Shown here in pieces: positions 49,161-60,655 of a DNA stretch of 64,000 nt (position 1 is the first letter of the stretch; every line of letters starts with the position of its first letter). Made by a program: the position numbers and the translations under genes. Where the stretch lies: assembly GCA_947471745.1 (NCBI GenBank), contig CANJKZ010000777.1, positions 2,722,001 through 2,786,000 of the forward strand. The letters run 5' to 3'. Source of the DNA: Closterium sp. Naga37s-1 (Eukaryota > Streptophyta > Zygnematophyceae > Desmidiales > Closteriaceae). The notes beneath the pieces are model-generated. The model was not told the origin of the DNA and ran no database searches. It saw nothing but the letters and a program-made list of their open reading frames with translations.

Positions 49161-50455
49161 GAAGTTGATTATCAATTGGCATGGTTTCGGGACATCACTC
49201 AACATGGCCGACGCTCTGCACATCCAGGATGGGGCACCGATCACCGACACCGCGTTGGATTTCCACAACATGTATGTAAGGGCCGTATTGTGGGGCAAAT
49301 ACTTTTTTTTTTTTTTTAAAGCTTCTTCTTACCTCTCGGTTTTATTATTTCCAGTTAACTTTTGCGTTGTGTGTCACATCTCAAACCTCATTTTATGTTT
49401 GCAAACTTTTTTACACTCTTGCGCACCCTGCTCGACATATGACATCCGAGACTCGAGACGAGTAAAACGTGGATTGCCCTTGACGTGAAAGCCTACGACT
49501 ATATGGCATCACATGCGATGCTGATCGCCTGTTATGACGACAAAGATTCGTTCTTACGCTTCGACTACGTGGCGATTTTTGCGGCGGCTAAGTACGTATA
49601 ATTTTAGCCTGGCGTACTTGCATGAGATTTAGCAACACTAATCAACGTGCCTATGATTTTGCAGGTTTCACTTCAGCCTGTTCATTCTCAAGAACGCTAG
49701 CTCGCTCATCACGTCGGCTGACAATGGAGAAGGTCATCAATCGGCACGGCTCTTTCTATATGACTCTACAAGCCATCACGCTACAAAAAACGTGGCTAAC
49801 ACGAACGTCCGCATGTAAGACTCCTTTGTGTTTGCCCACTTATGCTTCTTTCCACACAAAATTAATCCCGCCTCTTCCTGGATGTATGTACGACAGGATT
49901 TTGGCAAAGGAATTGAAACGTGTCTGCAAGGAGATTCCAACGACTAATGTGACGGCCCATATCAACGCTATGCCCTATGCGGTCCTCGATCTAATTGCCT
50001 CCCTCATTGGTCTACCGTATTCATACGACTTCGCACGCTTTCTTTGAGTTCCTTAACTAATTTGGTGTGTTGCTTTTGTTTAGGTTGGTTGGGCGATTCC
50101 ACGCCAGCCAAAGAAGAGCCTGGACTGCGGAATATATGCCGCCATGTACCTTCACTCGCTGTTGTCCTCTTCTTTCCAGTGCCTCGAAGGTCCCATCACT
50201 TTCACCACATCCCCCGCACGGTTTCGCCGCGACTGGCGTGCAGACATGTGCGCACACATACCCGGGAATCTTCTGTCGGCTCTACAGGCCGCCGGATACA
50301 AGATTCCGCCGAGTAGTGCCGACGTATCGGAGTTTAGTGGAATCGTGCGGGAAACAAGCATCGACGTGCAGCAGCTGAAGAAAGAAGTGCTGTCTTTGCG
50401 CGCAGACGTAAGAGAGCTGCGGACCAGACATGACAGCCTCAACCTGCCTGAGTGA
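49160..50455 (+). pseudogene. Ulp1/C48-type cysteine protease gene, copy 1 (multi-exon)
   Basis: Exon-like blocks separated by GT...AG introns: IINWHGFGTSLNMADALHI with TDTALDFHNMYV (about 49165-49275; the W-L-N-D-x-x-I region of Ulp1), TWIALDVKAYDYM (about 49430-49591), FHFSLFILKN with the catalytic His and LFLYDST with the Asp (49665-49814), LAKELKRVCKE (from 49897), and PRQPKKSLDCGIYAAMYL with the Gln and Cys (50084-50455). C48 enzymes remove SUMO or related tags. The last exon continues into a coiled coil (VQQLKKEVLSLRADVREL). A TGA at 49440-49442 interrupts the second block, so this copy is probably inactive. Copy 2 at 61265-62719 has the same order. Confidence 0.65.
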
Positions 50456-50969
50456 ACGCTTGGCAGCTCTGGAGAAAGCTCAAGGTGCGGCTCCTAAAGA
50501 GGGCATCGTGGGTGCGCCGGGCCAGCCCGACATAGGCTCAACCTCTAAGAGGCACCGACCCTCCCCCCTTGCAGGATCTCGTCCTGCCTCGCGGACCAGG
50601 CCCAACAATGAAGCCATGCCGCATTAGCAGAATGTTGCCACAGTGCATGCAGTCAGGTACTCCCCGGCAGCGCCATCTCCAGCCCCCGCCCTTGCACAGC
50701 CGCAGCAGCCGAGAGTGCCGCAAACGCAGGACACAGGGTATTAACAGCCGGGTCCTTCTCCAGCCTCCACGCCGCATCGTCCCGACGCTCCACTTTAAGC
50801 CCCTCCTCGCCCGCCCACGCCCTTCATCCATCAGGGGTACACTCCGGTGCCGCCATATCCTCCACCACCCGGGATGCCGTATTACTGGCAAGGACCTCCA
50901 ACGCAGCAAGCACCCCCACTGCAGTAGTCATACCCACCTCCACCCTTCCCGAGTATGAGTGGCGCGGGT
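50430..50969 (+). pseudogene. Coiled-coil continuation and Pro-rich region before the Copia-J insertion
   Basis: In a shifted frame the coiled coil continues (ERLAALEKAQG), followed by a basic patch (STSKRHRPSP) and a Pro-rich segment with several stops (PVPPYPPPPGMPYYWQGPP). Copia-J then interrupts within SGAGES. It may be the C-terminal half of the Ulp1-like protein or a separate gene. Confidence 0.45.
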
Positions 50970-50974
50970 GAAAG
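50970..50974. repeat. Target-site duplication of Copia-J
   Basis: GAAAG, repeated at 57715-57719. Confidence 0.92.
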
Positions 50975-51992
50975 TGTTGTGCCAACACATTACAGTGGCA
51001 CGGTCATCGCACTCCCATTCGGCCTACAAGCCTGCTCAGCTTCTGGAATTTTTTGGGGAGGTTGTTCAACACGTGTTCTTCAAACCCTCAAAGTTTCAGA
51101 GTTTTTGAAGCAGTTACCAAGGCATGACAACATTTTATGTTTCAAGACTTATGGCATCCCGGAAGTGTGTGTTACTCCTTTTTGGTAACACCCGAGTTCA
51201 CCATTTCGGCTGCTGACTCGTCTACCGAGATCTGATTGGTCTGAAATTCGGTCTGGAAGTCCTTTGCCCCGCTGTGCAAGTGGTCACCAAGTTTCAGAAC
51301 GATCCAACATCTGAGCATTGCGTGACAGCTGCCGAAATTCACTGTTCCGTAGTCATGGTGCACTGTTGGCAGCATTTCCCTTGCCACCCTTTCATTGTTG
51401 TCATGCCAATGGTGCAGGGACAGAGAATGAGACAAGAAGTACAGGTGGTCAAGTGGGACTCTACAACCCTCCTTTTGAGAAGTGTGGTCTTCTTGGAAGC
51501 AACTTGCAAGAGGGTGCAAGTGGGAAGACAAGCTGACTCATGTTGGCTTGACTCACTATTGGTAGCCTTGAGTACAGCTCTGAACATCCAAGTGTGGTTG
51601 GCTTTGCTGACCTAGCTAGGACGTTTCCCATTCTTCTCTAGCCTTTCTCCCCTAGGACTCAACCTTCTCTGAGTTCCCAGGATGACCCAACCCCTTATGA
51701 GTCCCCTAGGCAATGTTGTACTCACCTCTTCCTTGCATCAATGAGAATACACGTTTTTTCAGCCGAGCTTACGTTTTCGTTCACTGCGTAGTGCACACAC
51801 CTCTGAAAATAGCAAGTAATATACCGTTGGAAAGCAGACACCTAAGGCTAACCGCTGTCCAAGTTTCAGCCTCGTATGTTCTCGGAGCTGATCGTCACGG
51901 CGTTTTGAACAGAGGCGGTTTGAAGACGTCAGATTCTGCTTAGGCGGTTTCATGGGCATCCGCGACCCCTAAGTGGACTGCAGACTATAACA
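50975..51992 (+). repeat. Copia-J 5' LTR
   Basis: 1018 bp, TGTTGTGCC...GACTATAACA. Open frames inside on both strands are identical in the 3' LTR and match no known domain. Confidence 0.93.
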
Positions 51993-52025
51993 AGTGGTAT
52001 CAGAGGTGTTCTACTCTGTTCGTGG

Positions 52026-55000
52026 GTGAAAATGGAGGCTGAAGGTTCTGCTCCAGCTGGTCCTAGTGGCAGTGGTGGCGTGAGAGGCGCTGGGGAAGCG
52101 GGAAGAGGTGTTGCAGGCGGATCTGCGCCAATGGCTTCAGTTTCAACATCAGCTAAGGATGATGTGAAGGCATTCAACCTGGAGAAGTTCTCTGGGGATG
52201 ATTGGGCATCATGGAGCTTCAGGATGGAGCTCCTCTTCAACCATTATGGGCTGCTTGAAGTGATGGATGGAGAATTCAAGAGGCCTACGAGCGAAGGAGC
52301 GACCAAAGAATGGGATCGCCGGTCCAAGGATGGATTCTTCCTTCTCTCCCAATGCCTCTCATCCAACCAGCTGCACCACATCAAGCATCTCATCAAGGAA
52401 GCTGAGTGTGGTCCTAAGGCATGGAGGATATTGAAGGATGTCCATGCCCCCAGCAGCGAAGCAATGGTGGTGGTGCTCGAGCGACAACTCCATGCGGTGA
52501 AGATCAACGAGGGTGATGCCGTACAAGGAGCGTTCGATCAACTCCGGGACCTCTATGTGAAGCTCTCAGCTGCTGGTGTGGACTACCCTGAGAAAATCAA
52601 GTGCTACAAGGCTCTCTCCCTGCTGCCGGAGTCGTGGGGGCCCTTGGTGGTCAACCTTAATGGGATGAAGGACTCGTGGTCCCTTGAGTGGATTCGCGCA
52701 CAAGTTCTTCAAGAGGAGTTTCGGAGGAAGGAGCTGACCGCCGCTGCCGGTGAAGGTGGAGGCTCTGCCTATGGCATGAAGGGCTTCAAGGGGCGTGGCA
52801 GCAAGAAAGGGAAGGCCAAGGAAGGCTCTGGAGGGGAGCAGCATTCGGGAGGGAAGCGTGGCAACAAGGGAGGCAAGCGGTGTGGCGGCAAGTGTTGGTA
52901 TTGCCATGTGGAAGGGCACCCATGGTTCAAGTGCCGCAAGCTACCTGACGGTTGGAGGCCTGGTCAGCCATCAATTGAGGGCTCCAAGGGTGTTCATGGA
53001 GCTATGGGAGAAGGCATGGGCAGTGAGGAGGGCGAAGGAGGTGCTGGCGGATACGGCGGCATGTTCTACCATGTAGGGGAGGCGTGCCCCGAGGACATGG
53101 TTGTGCCGGCCAGCAAGATTGCTCTTCACCGCTCCTCCCATTGGGTCATCGATACGGGAGCCTTCATGACCATGACCAACCGAGAGGATCTACTGGATGA
53201 AGTTAGGCCATCAAAGGCAGCCACCGTCGTTTCAGCCACCGGCCAAGTTGTACCCGTGCGTGGCGAGGGGAGAGCCATGTTCATGGGTGCGGATGGGAGG
53301 CTTGTGGGGCTGAAGCGTGTTCTCCTTGTTCCTGGATTGTGTGCCAACCTCCTCTCTACCAAGGCCCTAAGTGAGGCAGGGATGAAGATGGAGATGTTGG
53401 GCACAAAGGTTTTCAAGGCAACTCTGGATGGGCGCGTATTGTGGGACCTCCGAGGCGGCAAGGACATGCACCGGTCCATGTGGGAGATACCGGTGCTGCC
53501 ATGGAAGGAGGCGGCTGCGCGCTTGGCTGCTGGAGATGTGAGAGGAGGGCGTGTTAACCACGTGGACAATGGAGGGGGTGGTGATGACAGTGATGGTGGG
53601 CTCCTTGGGCATGGAGGGGCTGCGCTTCCAAGTGTAACTCCTAGCACGGGTGAGACGGATTGGCTCACCGCACACCGTCGCTTTGGCCACGTGGCGCTAC
53701 CTCAGTTGCAGCAGCTGTTTAAGGAGGAAAGAGTCAAGGGGCTGAGGATAAAGGGGGAGCCCAAGGAGGTGGGATCTTGTGAGACTTGCTTGACCAGCAA
53801 GTTTTCACGGTTTCCCTTCCATTCGGTGGAGGGGGAGTCGAGTGACCCGGTGGAGCTCGTGCATGTGGATCTCGTGGGACCCATGAAGGTGAAGGGAGAT
53901 GGTGGGGCCCTGTATTCTATGACCATGGTGGATGACAACACAAGGCTCACCTGGTCCTTTCCACTTGCAAAGAAGAGTGATGCTGCAAGGGTCATCATTG
54001 AAGAGTGGCTGCCCATGGTGGAGCGAGAGAGCGGCAAGCGGGTGAAGGCGATACGTAGTGACCGTGGTGGGGAGTTCTTGGGAGCGGAGTTCCGGAGCTG
54101 GCTGAAGCGGCATGGCATCAAGCAGCAGCTCACCACGGCCTACACCCCTCAATCCAATGGCGTGGCAGAGAGAGCGAACCGGACCATCTTGGAGGGCGGG
54201 AGAACGATGTTGGTAGACTCGGGTCTACCCTTACGGTTCTGGCCCCTCGCTATTCGCCATGCCACCGTCATCAAGAACCGAGTATTGACTCATGTGGGAG
54301 GGCAGCATTGGGTCCCTATGGAGAAATGGAGGGGCAAGAAGCCTCTGGTGGATATGCTTCGAGTCTTTGGGTGCATGGGACTCGTGCACGTCCCTAAGGA
54401 AAAGCGTGACAAGCTTCAAGCGGCGGCGGTGTGGGCTGTTCATTTGGGACTTGCACAAGGGAGCAAGGGGTGGCTCATGTGGGACCCAATAGCCAACACC
54501 ATCTTCACCACCAGAGATGCCAAGTTCATGGAGGGGCTCATGTTCAAGGAGTGGTTGGAGCGAGGGAGGAGCAAGGTCACCATTCCGCTCGGAATAGAGG
54601 TGGGAACGAATGACCCACTCTTCATTCCCATCGAGTTGTCTTCGTCTTCAGAGGTAACGGAGGTGTCACATGACTTGGGAGGTGCTGAAGGGGAGGCAGC
54701 AGAGGTGGAGGGAGTGTTGCAGCAACAGAAGGCCCCTGTAGCTGAGAGAGGTGATGCCGAGGAGGAGGTGCAGCAGCCTACACCATCCCCTACTCTTCCA
54801 CCAAGGCGGACAACCCAAGGGAAGCGTGGTGCTGTCCGTGGTGGAGCTAAGGAGAGTGCAGCCAAGGAGAGGCCCAAAAGAGCTGCTCACCCAAGGGATT
54901 TCCTCAAGTATGAAAGGCTTGGGGGTCCCAAGGCATTGCTGGTCCAGGAGGAGGACGATGATGAGGAGAAGGGAGCCGAGGGAGAGATGGAGCAGATTTG

Positions 55001-56639
55001 TTGCTTCGGTGTCAACTTACCTCATGAACCGGCTTCGATGGAGGAAGCACTTGCTGGAGATGATCAAGAGGCTTGGTTGGCTTCAAGGGAAGATGAGTTT
55101 AAGAGCCTCATGGAGAATGGAACGTGGACCCTCACCAATCTGCCCCCGGGAAGAAAGGCATTGGATTGCACGTGGATATTACGTGTGAAGACCGATGCGG
55201 AGGGGAAGTTGGAGAGGCGCAAAACAAGACTTGTGATCAAGGGTTTCCAGCAGAGGGAGGGGGTTGACTTTAAGGAGGTGTTTGCTCCTGTTGCCAAGGC
55301 TCCTACGCTCCGGGTGTTGCTGGCAGCAGCTGCCGTTTGTGGTTGGAAGGTGGAGCAAATGGATGTGAAGACGGCTTTCCTCTATGGCGTGGTAGATGAG
55401 GAGATTTACATGAAGCAGCCAGAGGGGTACGACGATGGGAGCGGACGTGTTTGCAGGCTCAACAAGGCCATCTATGGCCTCAAACAAGCTCCAAGGTGCT
55501 GGTATGCAAGGCTGGTGGAGGCGTTGGAGGCTCTTGGCTTCAAAGTTAGCGGGTGCGACGAGAGTCTCTTCATAACCGAGGGGGATGAGGAGAAAGTGTT
55601 TCTCCTTGTCTACGTCGATGACATTCTCCTCTTCTCTCCATCCCTGGAGAGGATCAAGGAGGTGCAAGGGAAGCTGAAGGAGACCTTTCAATGCAAGGCC
55701 CTTGGACCAGTGGGGTATTACCTTGGTCTTCACGTGGAGCGGGACGAGGTGAAGGGATGGTTGAGGCTTCACCAACACAAGTACCTTGCAGCCATGGGGG
55801 AGAGGTATGGGCTGGAGGAAGGGAGGAGTGTAAAGACTCCACTACCCTCAGGATTTCAGCTACACCTTGATGAAGAGGAGGGTGAGGTGTTGGAGCCCGA
55901 GTTGCAGCGTCGGTTCCAGTCAATGGTGGGGAGCTTGATGTATGCTTCGGTCAACACTCGCCCCGATATTTCATTCGCGGTTTCGCAGCTGGCTCGTGTG
56001 GTGTCTAGGCCCCTTCAAGAGCACCTTGATGCAGCAGAGAGGCTGGTGAGGTACTGCATGGCAACCTCAAGGGTGGGGCTGCAATATTCAGTGCATGGGC
56101 AGCTGAAGCAAAAGGGAGTGGAGGAGGTGAGCACGAAGACCGGTGCACCTGCAAGGCGTGGACACTTGTACCTCTCGTGCTTCACCGATGCTACCTGGGC
56201 AAGTGACATCAGTGATGCAACATCCCACGGTGGCTATGTATGCTGTGTTGGAGGGAGTCCAGTGAGCTGGAAGTCTAAGAAGCAAGGGGAGATAGCTCAC
56301 TCATCAACGGAGAGCGAGTACATGGCGTTGTTTCATGGGGTGAAGGAGGTGGTTTGGATGAGGAGGTTGCTTGAGGAGTTGGGGCAGGAGCAAGAGGGTC
56401 CTACACCTGTGTTTTGTGACAGCCAATGAGCAATTGCAATGGCTCGCAATGCTGTGCTCCATGGGCTGAACAAGCACATGCATGTCAAATGGCATTGGGT
56501 GAGGAAGGAGGTGAAGAAGGGCACGGTCTCCTTGCACTACATCAACACTACCAAGCAACCTGCAGATTTTTTGACGAAGCGGCTTGCAGAGCATCAGCAT
56601 TGGACCTGCGCCACCTTGTGTGGCATGTCCTTCAACTAA
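52026..56639 (+). CDS. Copia-J gag-pol polyprotein with one in-frame TGA
   Basis: 1467 residues from ATG 52026 to TGA at 56427-56429, then 69 more codons in the same frame to TAA at 56637-56639. Domains in order: gag (VKAFNLEKFSGDDWASWSF onward), zinc knuckle CWYCHVEGHPWFKC (about 52892-52936), protease WVIDTGAFMTM, pre-integrase AHRRFGHVALPQL with CETC, integrase with Asp in MVDDNTRL, Asp in RSDRGGEF and Glu in NGVAERANRT, RT with FLYGVVDEEIYMKQPEGY and catalytic YVDDILLFSP (55611-55622), and RNase H DATWASDISDATS, SSTESEYMALFHG. The TGA replaces a residue in CDSQ-x-AIA near the RNase H end. All catalytic motifs are intact. Confidence 0.95.
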
Positions 56640-56696
56640 GGGAGGCAGCTTCAGGGAGCAGCTAAGGGATGAATGAGAGCACGATGAGGGGGAGTT

Positions 56697-57714
56697 TGTT
56701 GTGCCAACACATTACAGTGGCACGGTCATCGCACTCCCATTCGGCCTACAAGCCTGCTCAGCTTCTGGAATTTTGTGGGGAGGTTGTTCAACACGTGTTC
56801 TTCAAACCCTCAAAGTTTCAGAGTTTTTGAAGCAGTTACCAAGGCATGACAACATTTTATGTTTCAAGACTTATGGCATCCCGGAAGTGTGTGTTACTCC
56901 TTTTTGGTAACACCCGAGTTCACCATTTCGGCTGCTGACTCGTCTACCGAGATCTGATTGGTCTGAAATTCGGTCTGGAAGTCCTTTGCCCCGCTGTGCA
57001 AGTGGTCACCAAGTTTCAGAACGATCCAACATCTGAGCATTGCGTGACAGCTGCCGAAATTCACTGTTCCGTAGTCATGGTGCACTGTTGGCAGCATTTC
57101 CCTTGCCACCCTTTCATTGTTGTCATGCCAATGGTGCAGGGACAGAGAATGAGACAAGAAGTACAGGTGGTCAAGTGGGACTCTACAACCCTCCTTTTGA
57201 GAAGTGTGGTCTTCTTGGAAGCAACTTGCAAGAGGGTGCAAGTGGGAAGACAAGCTGACTCATGTTGGCTTGACTCACTATTGGTAGCCTTGAGTACAGC
57301 TCTGAACATCCAAGTGTGGTTGGCTTTGCTGACCTAGCTAGGACGTTTCCCATTCTTCTCTAGCCTTTCTCCCCTAGGACTCAACCTTCTCTGAGTTCCC
57401 AGGATGACCCAACCCCTTATGAGTCCCCTAGGCAATGTTGTACTCACCTCTTCCTTGCATCAATGAGAATACACGTTTTTTCAGCCGAGCTTACGTTTTC
57501 GTTCACTGCGTAGTGCACACACCTCTGAAAATAGCAAGTAATATACCGTTGGAAAGCAGACACCTAAGGCTAACCGCTGTCCAAGTTTCAGCCTCGTATG
57601 TTCTCGGAGCTGATCGTCACGGCGTTTTGAACAGAGGCGGTTTGAAGACGTCAGATTCTGCTTAGGCGGTTTCATGGGCATCCGCGACCCCTAAGTGGAC
57701 TGCAGACTATAACA
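56697..57714 (+). repeat. Copia-J 3' LTR
   Basis: 1018 bp, matches 50975-51992 with apparently one difference; followed by GAAAG. Confidence 0.93.
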
Positions 57715-57719
57715 GAAAG

Positions 57720-58269
57720 CGGCGTTGACTGGCCGCGAGAATCCGGCGGCAAAGCTGGTGGATGCGGAGTTGCTTCTGATGGCTTCACCAACGGACGGGT
57801 GAAGTATGAGTACACGGGGGTTAGCGGCAGTGACGATGCATGGTATGCAAAGCTATTGATGCCCGCCCCACAAAATCCTATCCGCATGGGGCCATTCATG
57901 AGCGAGTAAGAGGCAGCAAAGGGATACAAGGCTGCGGCTCTGGTGGTTAGGCCGGCTGGGTTTTGCATCCGGCGCAGTGTTGATTTCTCCCAGTCTGAGC
58001 GGCAGTTGCTAAGCGGGTGCACCAGCAAGCACGTGGTGACCCTAGCAGCGACAGGACTTTGGCACATGTGGCGCGAATGGCGGCAGCTCAGGCCAGAGCT
58101 CATGGCGGCGGCTCATCTGCTACAGGTCCATAACACAGGAACGATACCACCTCCACGTCAGCAAGCAGTGCCCAGCGGCAGCCAGGCGACACAACCTCTG
58201 GGCATGAGCCTATCGGGTGTCCAGGGTGGTCGGCAGCATTACACCGACGAGCAACAGCACTACAACTGA
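57720..58269 (+). pseudogene. AP2/ERF-like domain gene segment after Copia-J
   Basis: With Copia-J and one GAAAG removed, the frame from the Pro-rich region continues SGVDWPRESGGKAGGCGVAS, then VKYEYTGVSGSDDAWYAKLL, IRMGPFMSE, a TAA, and EAAKGYKAAALVVRPAGF. The order Y-x-G-V, W-x-A-x-L, R-x-G-x-F, S-E-x-E-A-A, Y-x-x-A-A-L is that of the AP2/ERF DNA-binding domain, a three-strand sheet with one helix. A Trp/Arg-rich segment and a Gln/Gly-rich tail follow to a TGA near 58267. The call is from pattern only. The in-domain TAA suggests decay. Confidence 0.5.
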
Positions 58270-58786
58270 GGTAACATCTTTGCACATCGTCTATGTAATC
58301 TTCACATTTACTAATGTCCGTGGTTGTTGTGTGTGTATGGTACATGTCACACGCGAATACTCAGAAGCTCTGGCCTCCTCCGTGTAACATGCTTGTTTAG
58401 CACGTCTCTCCATGCATGCAAATTTGTGTTTTGTTAGATTGGTGTGCTTGCGTAGTTAGAATAACAAAGTGTCTTGGTCCGACTGGTTTTTGTTTTCGGA
58501 GAGGTTCGGATGCAAGGTCGCTACTATAGTCCATGTTAATGTGCACTAATATGGCACGTTTCATACCCTAGTGTACTGTTATTAACGATACGCTCGGTTA
58601 TTAAACAATGCCGAACAATCATCGTGTAGAGGCGACCTTATCATTGATCAGTTCGAGCCACAGCGTTCATAAAATACGACGCGATAGCGGTTCGGAACCC
58701 GTTCTTGTATTGGGTTCAGAATGTACAACTCGCAGCGCGAACATTACTCAATAAGTTCTAGCAATGATGTCGGTTTTAGCAAAAAC
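58270..58786. other. AT-rich non-coding DNA
   Basis: No coding signal or repeat recognised between the AP2-like segment and LARD-K. Confidence 0.5.
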
Positions 58787-59028
58787 TGTCAGACTAATAT
58801 ATAATTCTATATATTGTTCTATAACTACCTGTAGTTTAGAATACTGTAGTCATATAACTTTCTAGTTGGTGGTGCACCTTGCATGCTCTGTTTGCTATAT
58901 GTACTCTTGTGCTATAGTGAACATCATTCCCCTCTCAATTTTCTCGACACTTCTCCTTACCCTCGAACTCGATCACTAAGCTACTAAACCTATGTCTCCT
59001 AAGCCTACTCATGCTTAGTATCTTAACA
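58787..59028 (+). repeat. LARD-K 5' LTR
   Basis: 242 bp, TGTCAGACTAATATATAA...TATCTTAACA. Confidence 0.92.
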
Positions 59029-59059
59029 TGGAATCAGAGCGACTACGCTCTTGGCCTGT

Positions 59060-59065
59060 GGGCCC
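59060..59065 (+). promoter_or_regulatory. Conserved GGGCCC leader palindrome (LARD-K)
   Basis: 31 nt after the start of the primer site, in GTGGGCCCCAC. Confidence 0.38.
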
Positions 59066-59199
59066 CACGTGCTTCCGCTGCTTTCCTGTCTGTCGCGCGC
59101 CTCGTGGCGCGCGACACCTTTTTCTTCCCGCCACGCGCTCGGGGCGCGTGGCGGTTTTCCGCCCGCCGTGCGCCCCGGGCGCGCGGCGTCTTCCTGCCC

Positions 59200-60160
59200 C
59201 GTCGCCGCCCTTCTCGGCCCCTCACGGCCTCTTCGCGGCCCCGTCGCTGCTCCTCTCACGGCCCCTCGCGCCACCCTTAGCGGCCCCGTCGCCACACTTC
59301 GCGGCCCTGTCGCCGCCCCTATCGGCCCTGTCGCCACTCCTAGCGGCCCCGTCGCCGCCCCTAGCGGCCCTGTCGCCGCCCTTCTCGGCCCCTCGCGGCC
59401 CCTTCGCGGCCCTGTCGCCGCCCCTTCTCGGCCCCATCGCCGCCCTTAGCGGCCCCGTTGCCGCCCCTAGCGGCCCCGTCGCCGCCCTTCTCGGCCCAGT
59501 CGCCGCCCCTCGCGGCTCCGTTCCCGCCCCTAGTGGCCCCGTCACCTGCTCGTCGCGCCCCCCCCCCCCCCCCCCCCCCCCCTGGCCGCCGCCTCTGCCT
59601 CCCCTGTGCCCGCGCCTGCTTTGCAACAGCGCGCGGGCCTGCCTTGCAACTGCAGCCGCCCCTGGAGCAGCCGCCACTGCAGCAGCCGTCCCTGGAGCAG
59701 CCGCCACTACAGCAGCCGCCCCTGGAGCAGCCGCCACTGCAGCAGCCGCTCCTGGAGCAGCCGCCCCTGGACCAGCCGCCCCTGGAGCAGCCGCCACTGC
59801 AGCAGCCGCCCCTGCAGCAGCCGCCCCTGGCCTCTGGAGCAGCTGCCACTGCAGCAGCCGCCCCTGGAGCAGCCGCCCCTGCAGCAGCCGCCCCTGCAGC
59901 AGCCTCCCCTGCAGCAGCCGCCCCTGGCCTCTGGAGCAGCCGCCACTGCAGCAGCCGCCCCTGGCCCCTGGAGCAGCCGCACCTGCAGCCGCCCCTGGCC
60001 CCTGGAGCAGCCGCCCCTGCAGCAGCCGCCCCTGGCCACTGGAGCAGCCGCCACTGCAGGAACCGCCCCTGGCCCCTGGAGCAGCCGCCCCTGGAGCAGC
60101 CGCCCCTGGAGCAGCCGCCCCTGGAGCAGCCGCCACTGCAGCAGCCGCTCCTGGACCCGG
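59200..60160 (+). repeat. LARD-K internal GC-rich tandem repeats
   Basis: Two arrays: GGCCCCGTCGCCGCCCCTAG type, shared with the copia leaders, and GAGCAGCCGCCCCTG type, unique to this element here. Long frames on both strands come from these repeats and are not counted as genes. Confidence 0.8.
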
Positions 60161-60655
60161 TGCAGCCGTGGGGGGGTGGGTATGGGGGTGGCGGGTGTGG
60201 GGGTGATGGGTATGGGGGTGGCGGGTGTGGGGGTGATGAGTGTGGGACAGGTGGGGAGGTTGAGTGGAGGTGGCCGCCGTGAAGCCAGCAGCTCCAGTCG
60301 CCCGTGAGACCGTTGCGCCAGTCGCCCGTGAGCCCGTAGCTCCAGTCGCCAGTGAGCCCGTTGCTCCAGTAGCCCGTGGGTCAGTTGCTCCTGCCGCTCG
60401 TCTAGCCGTGGAGCCAGTTGCTCCAGTTGCCCGTATGCCAGTTGCTCCAGTTGCCAATGTGCCTGTTGCTCCAGTTGCCCGTGTGCCAGTTGCTCTAGTT
60501 GCGCCGTGTGTCTGCAGCTTGTGCCGTCGCCTCCCATCTCCTCTCCTGTCACAGTCCCTCCTCCTCCTCACTTCCCCTCTCCTTCTCCTGCGCTTGGTGT
60601 ACCCCTTCAGGGGGCGTTGACTGCACATTCTTCCCTACAGGCACTTATGGGGGCG

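Larger units (their letters stand above)
50975..57714 (+). mobile_element. Copia-J: young Ty1/copia element with long LTRs
   Basis: 6740 bp, LTRs of 1018 bp at 50975-51992 and 56697-57714 that appear to differ at a single base (T/G in GGAATTTTxTGGGG), perfect GAAAG duplication, primer site TGGTATCAGAG at 51995, polypurine tract GATGAGGGGGAGTT before the 3' LTR. The interior is one gag-pol frame with one TGA. It belongs to a different lineage from the Copia-B group: canonical zinc knuckle, no Gly-rich tract, no GGGCCC leader motif. It is the most recent insertion by LTR identity. Confidence 0.96.

Noticed and set aside
51172-51943. Open frames of 66-119 codons inside the Copia-J LTRs
   Set aside because: Found identically in both LTRs only because the LTRs are identical; no similarity to known proteins.
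59028-60628. Long open frames (up to 468 codons) on both strands in LARD-K
   Set aside because: They follow the GC-rich tandem repeats, exist in several frames at once and match no domain.
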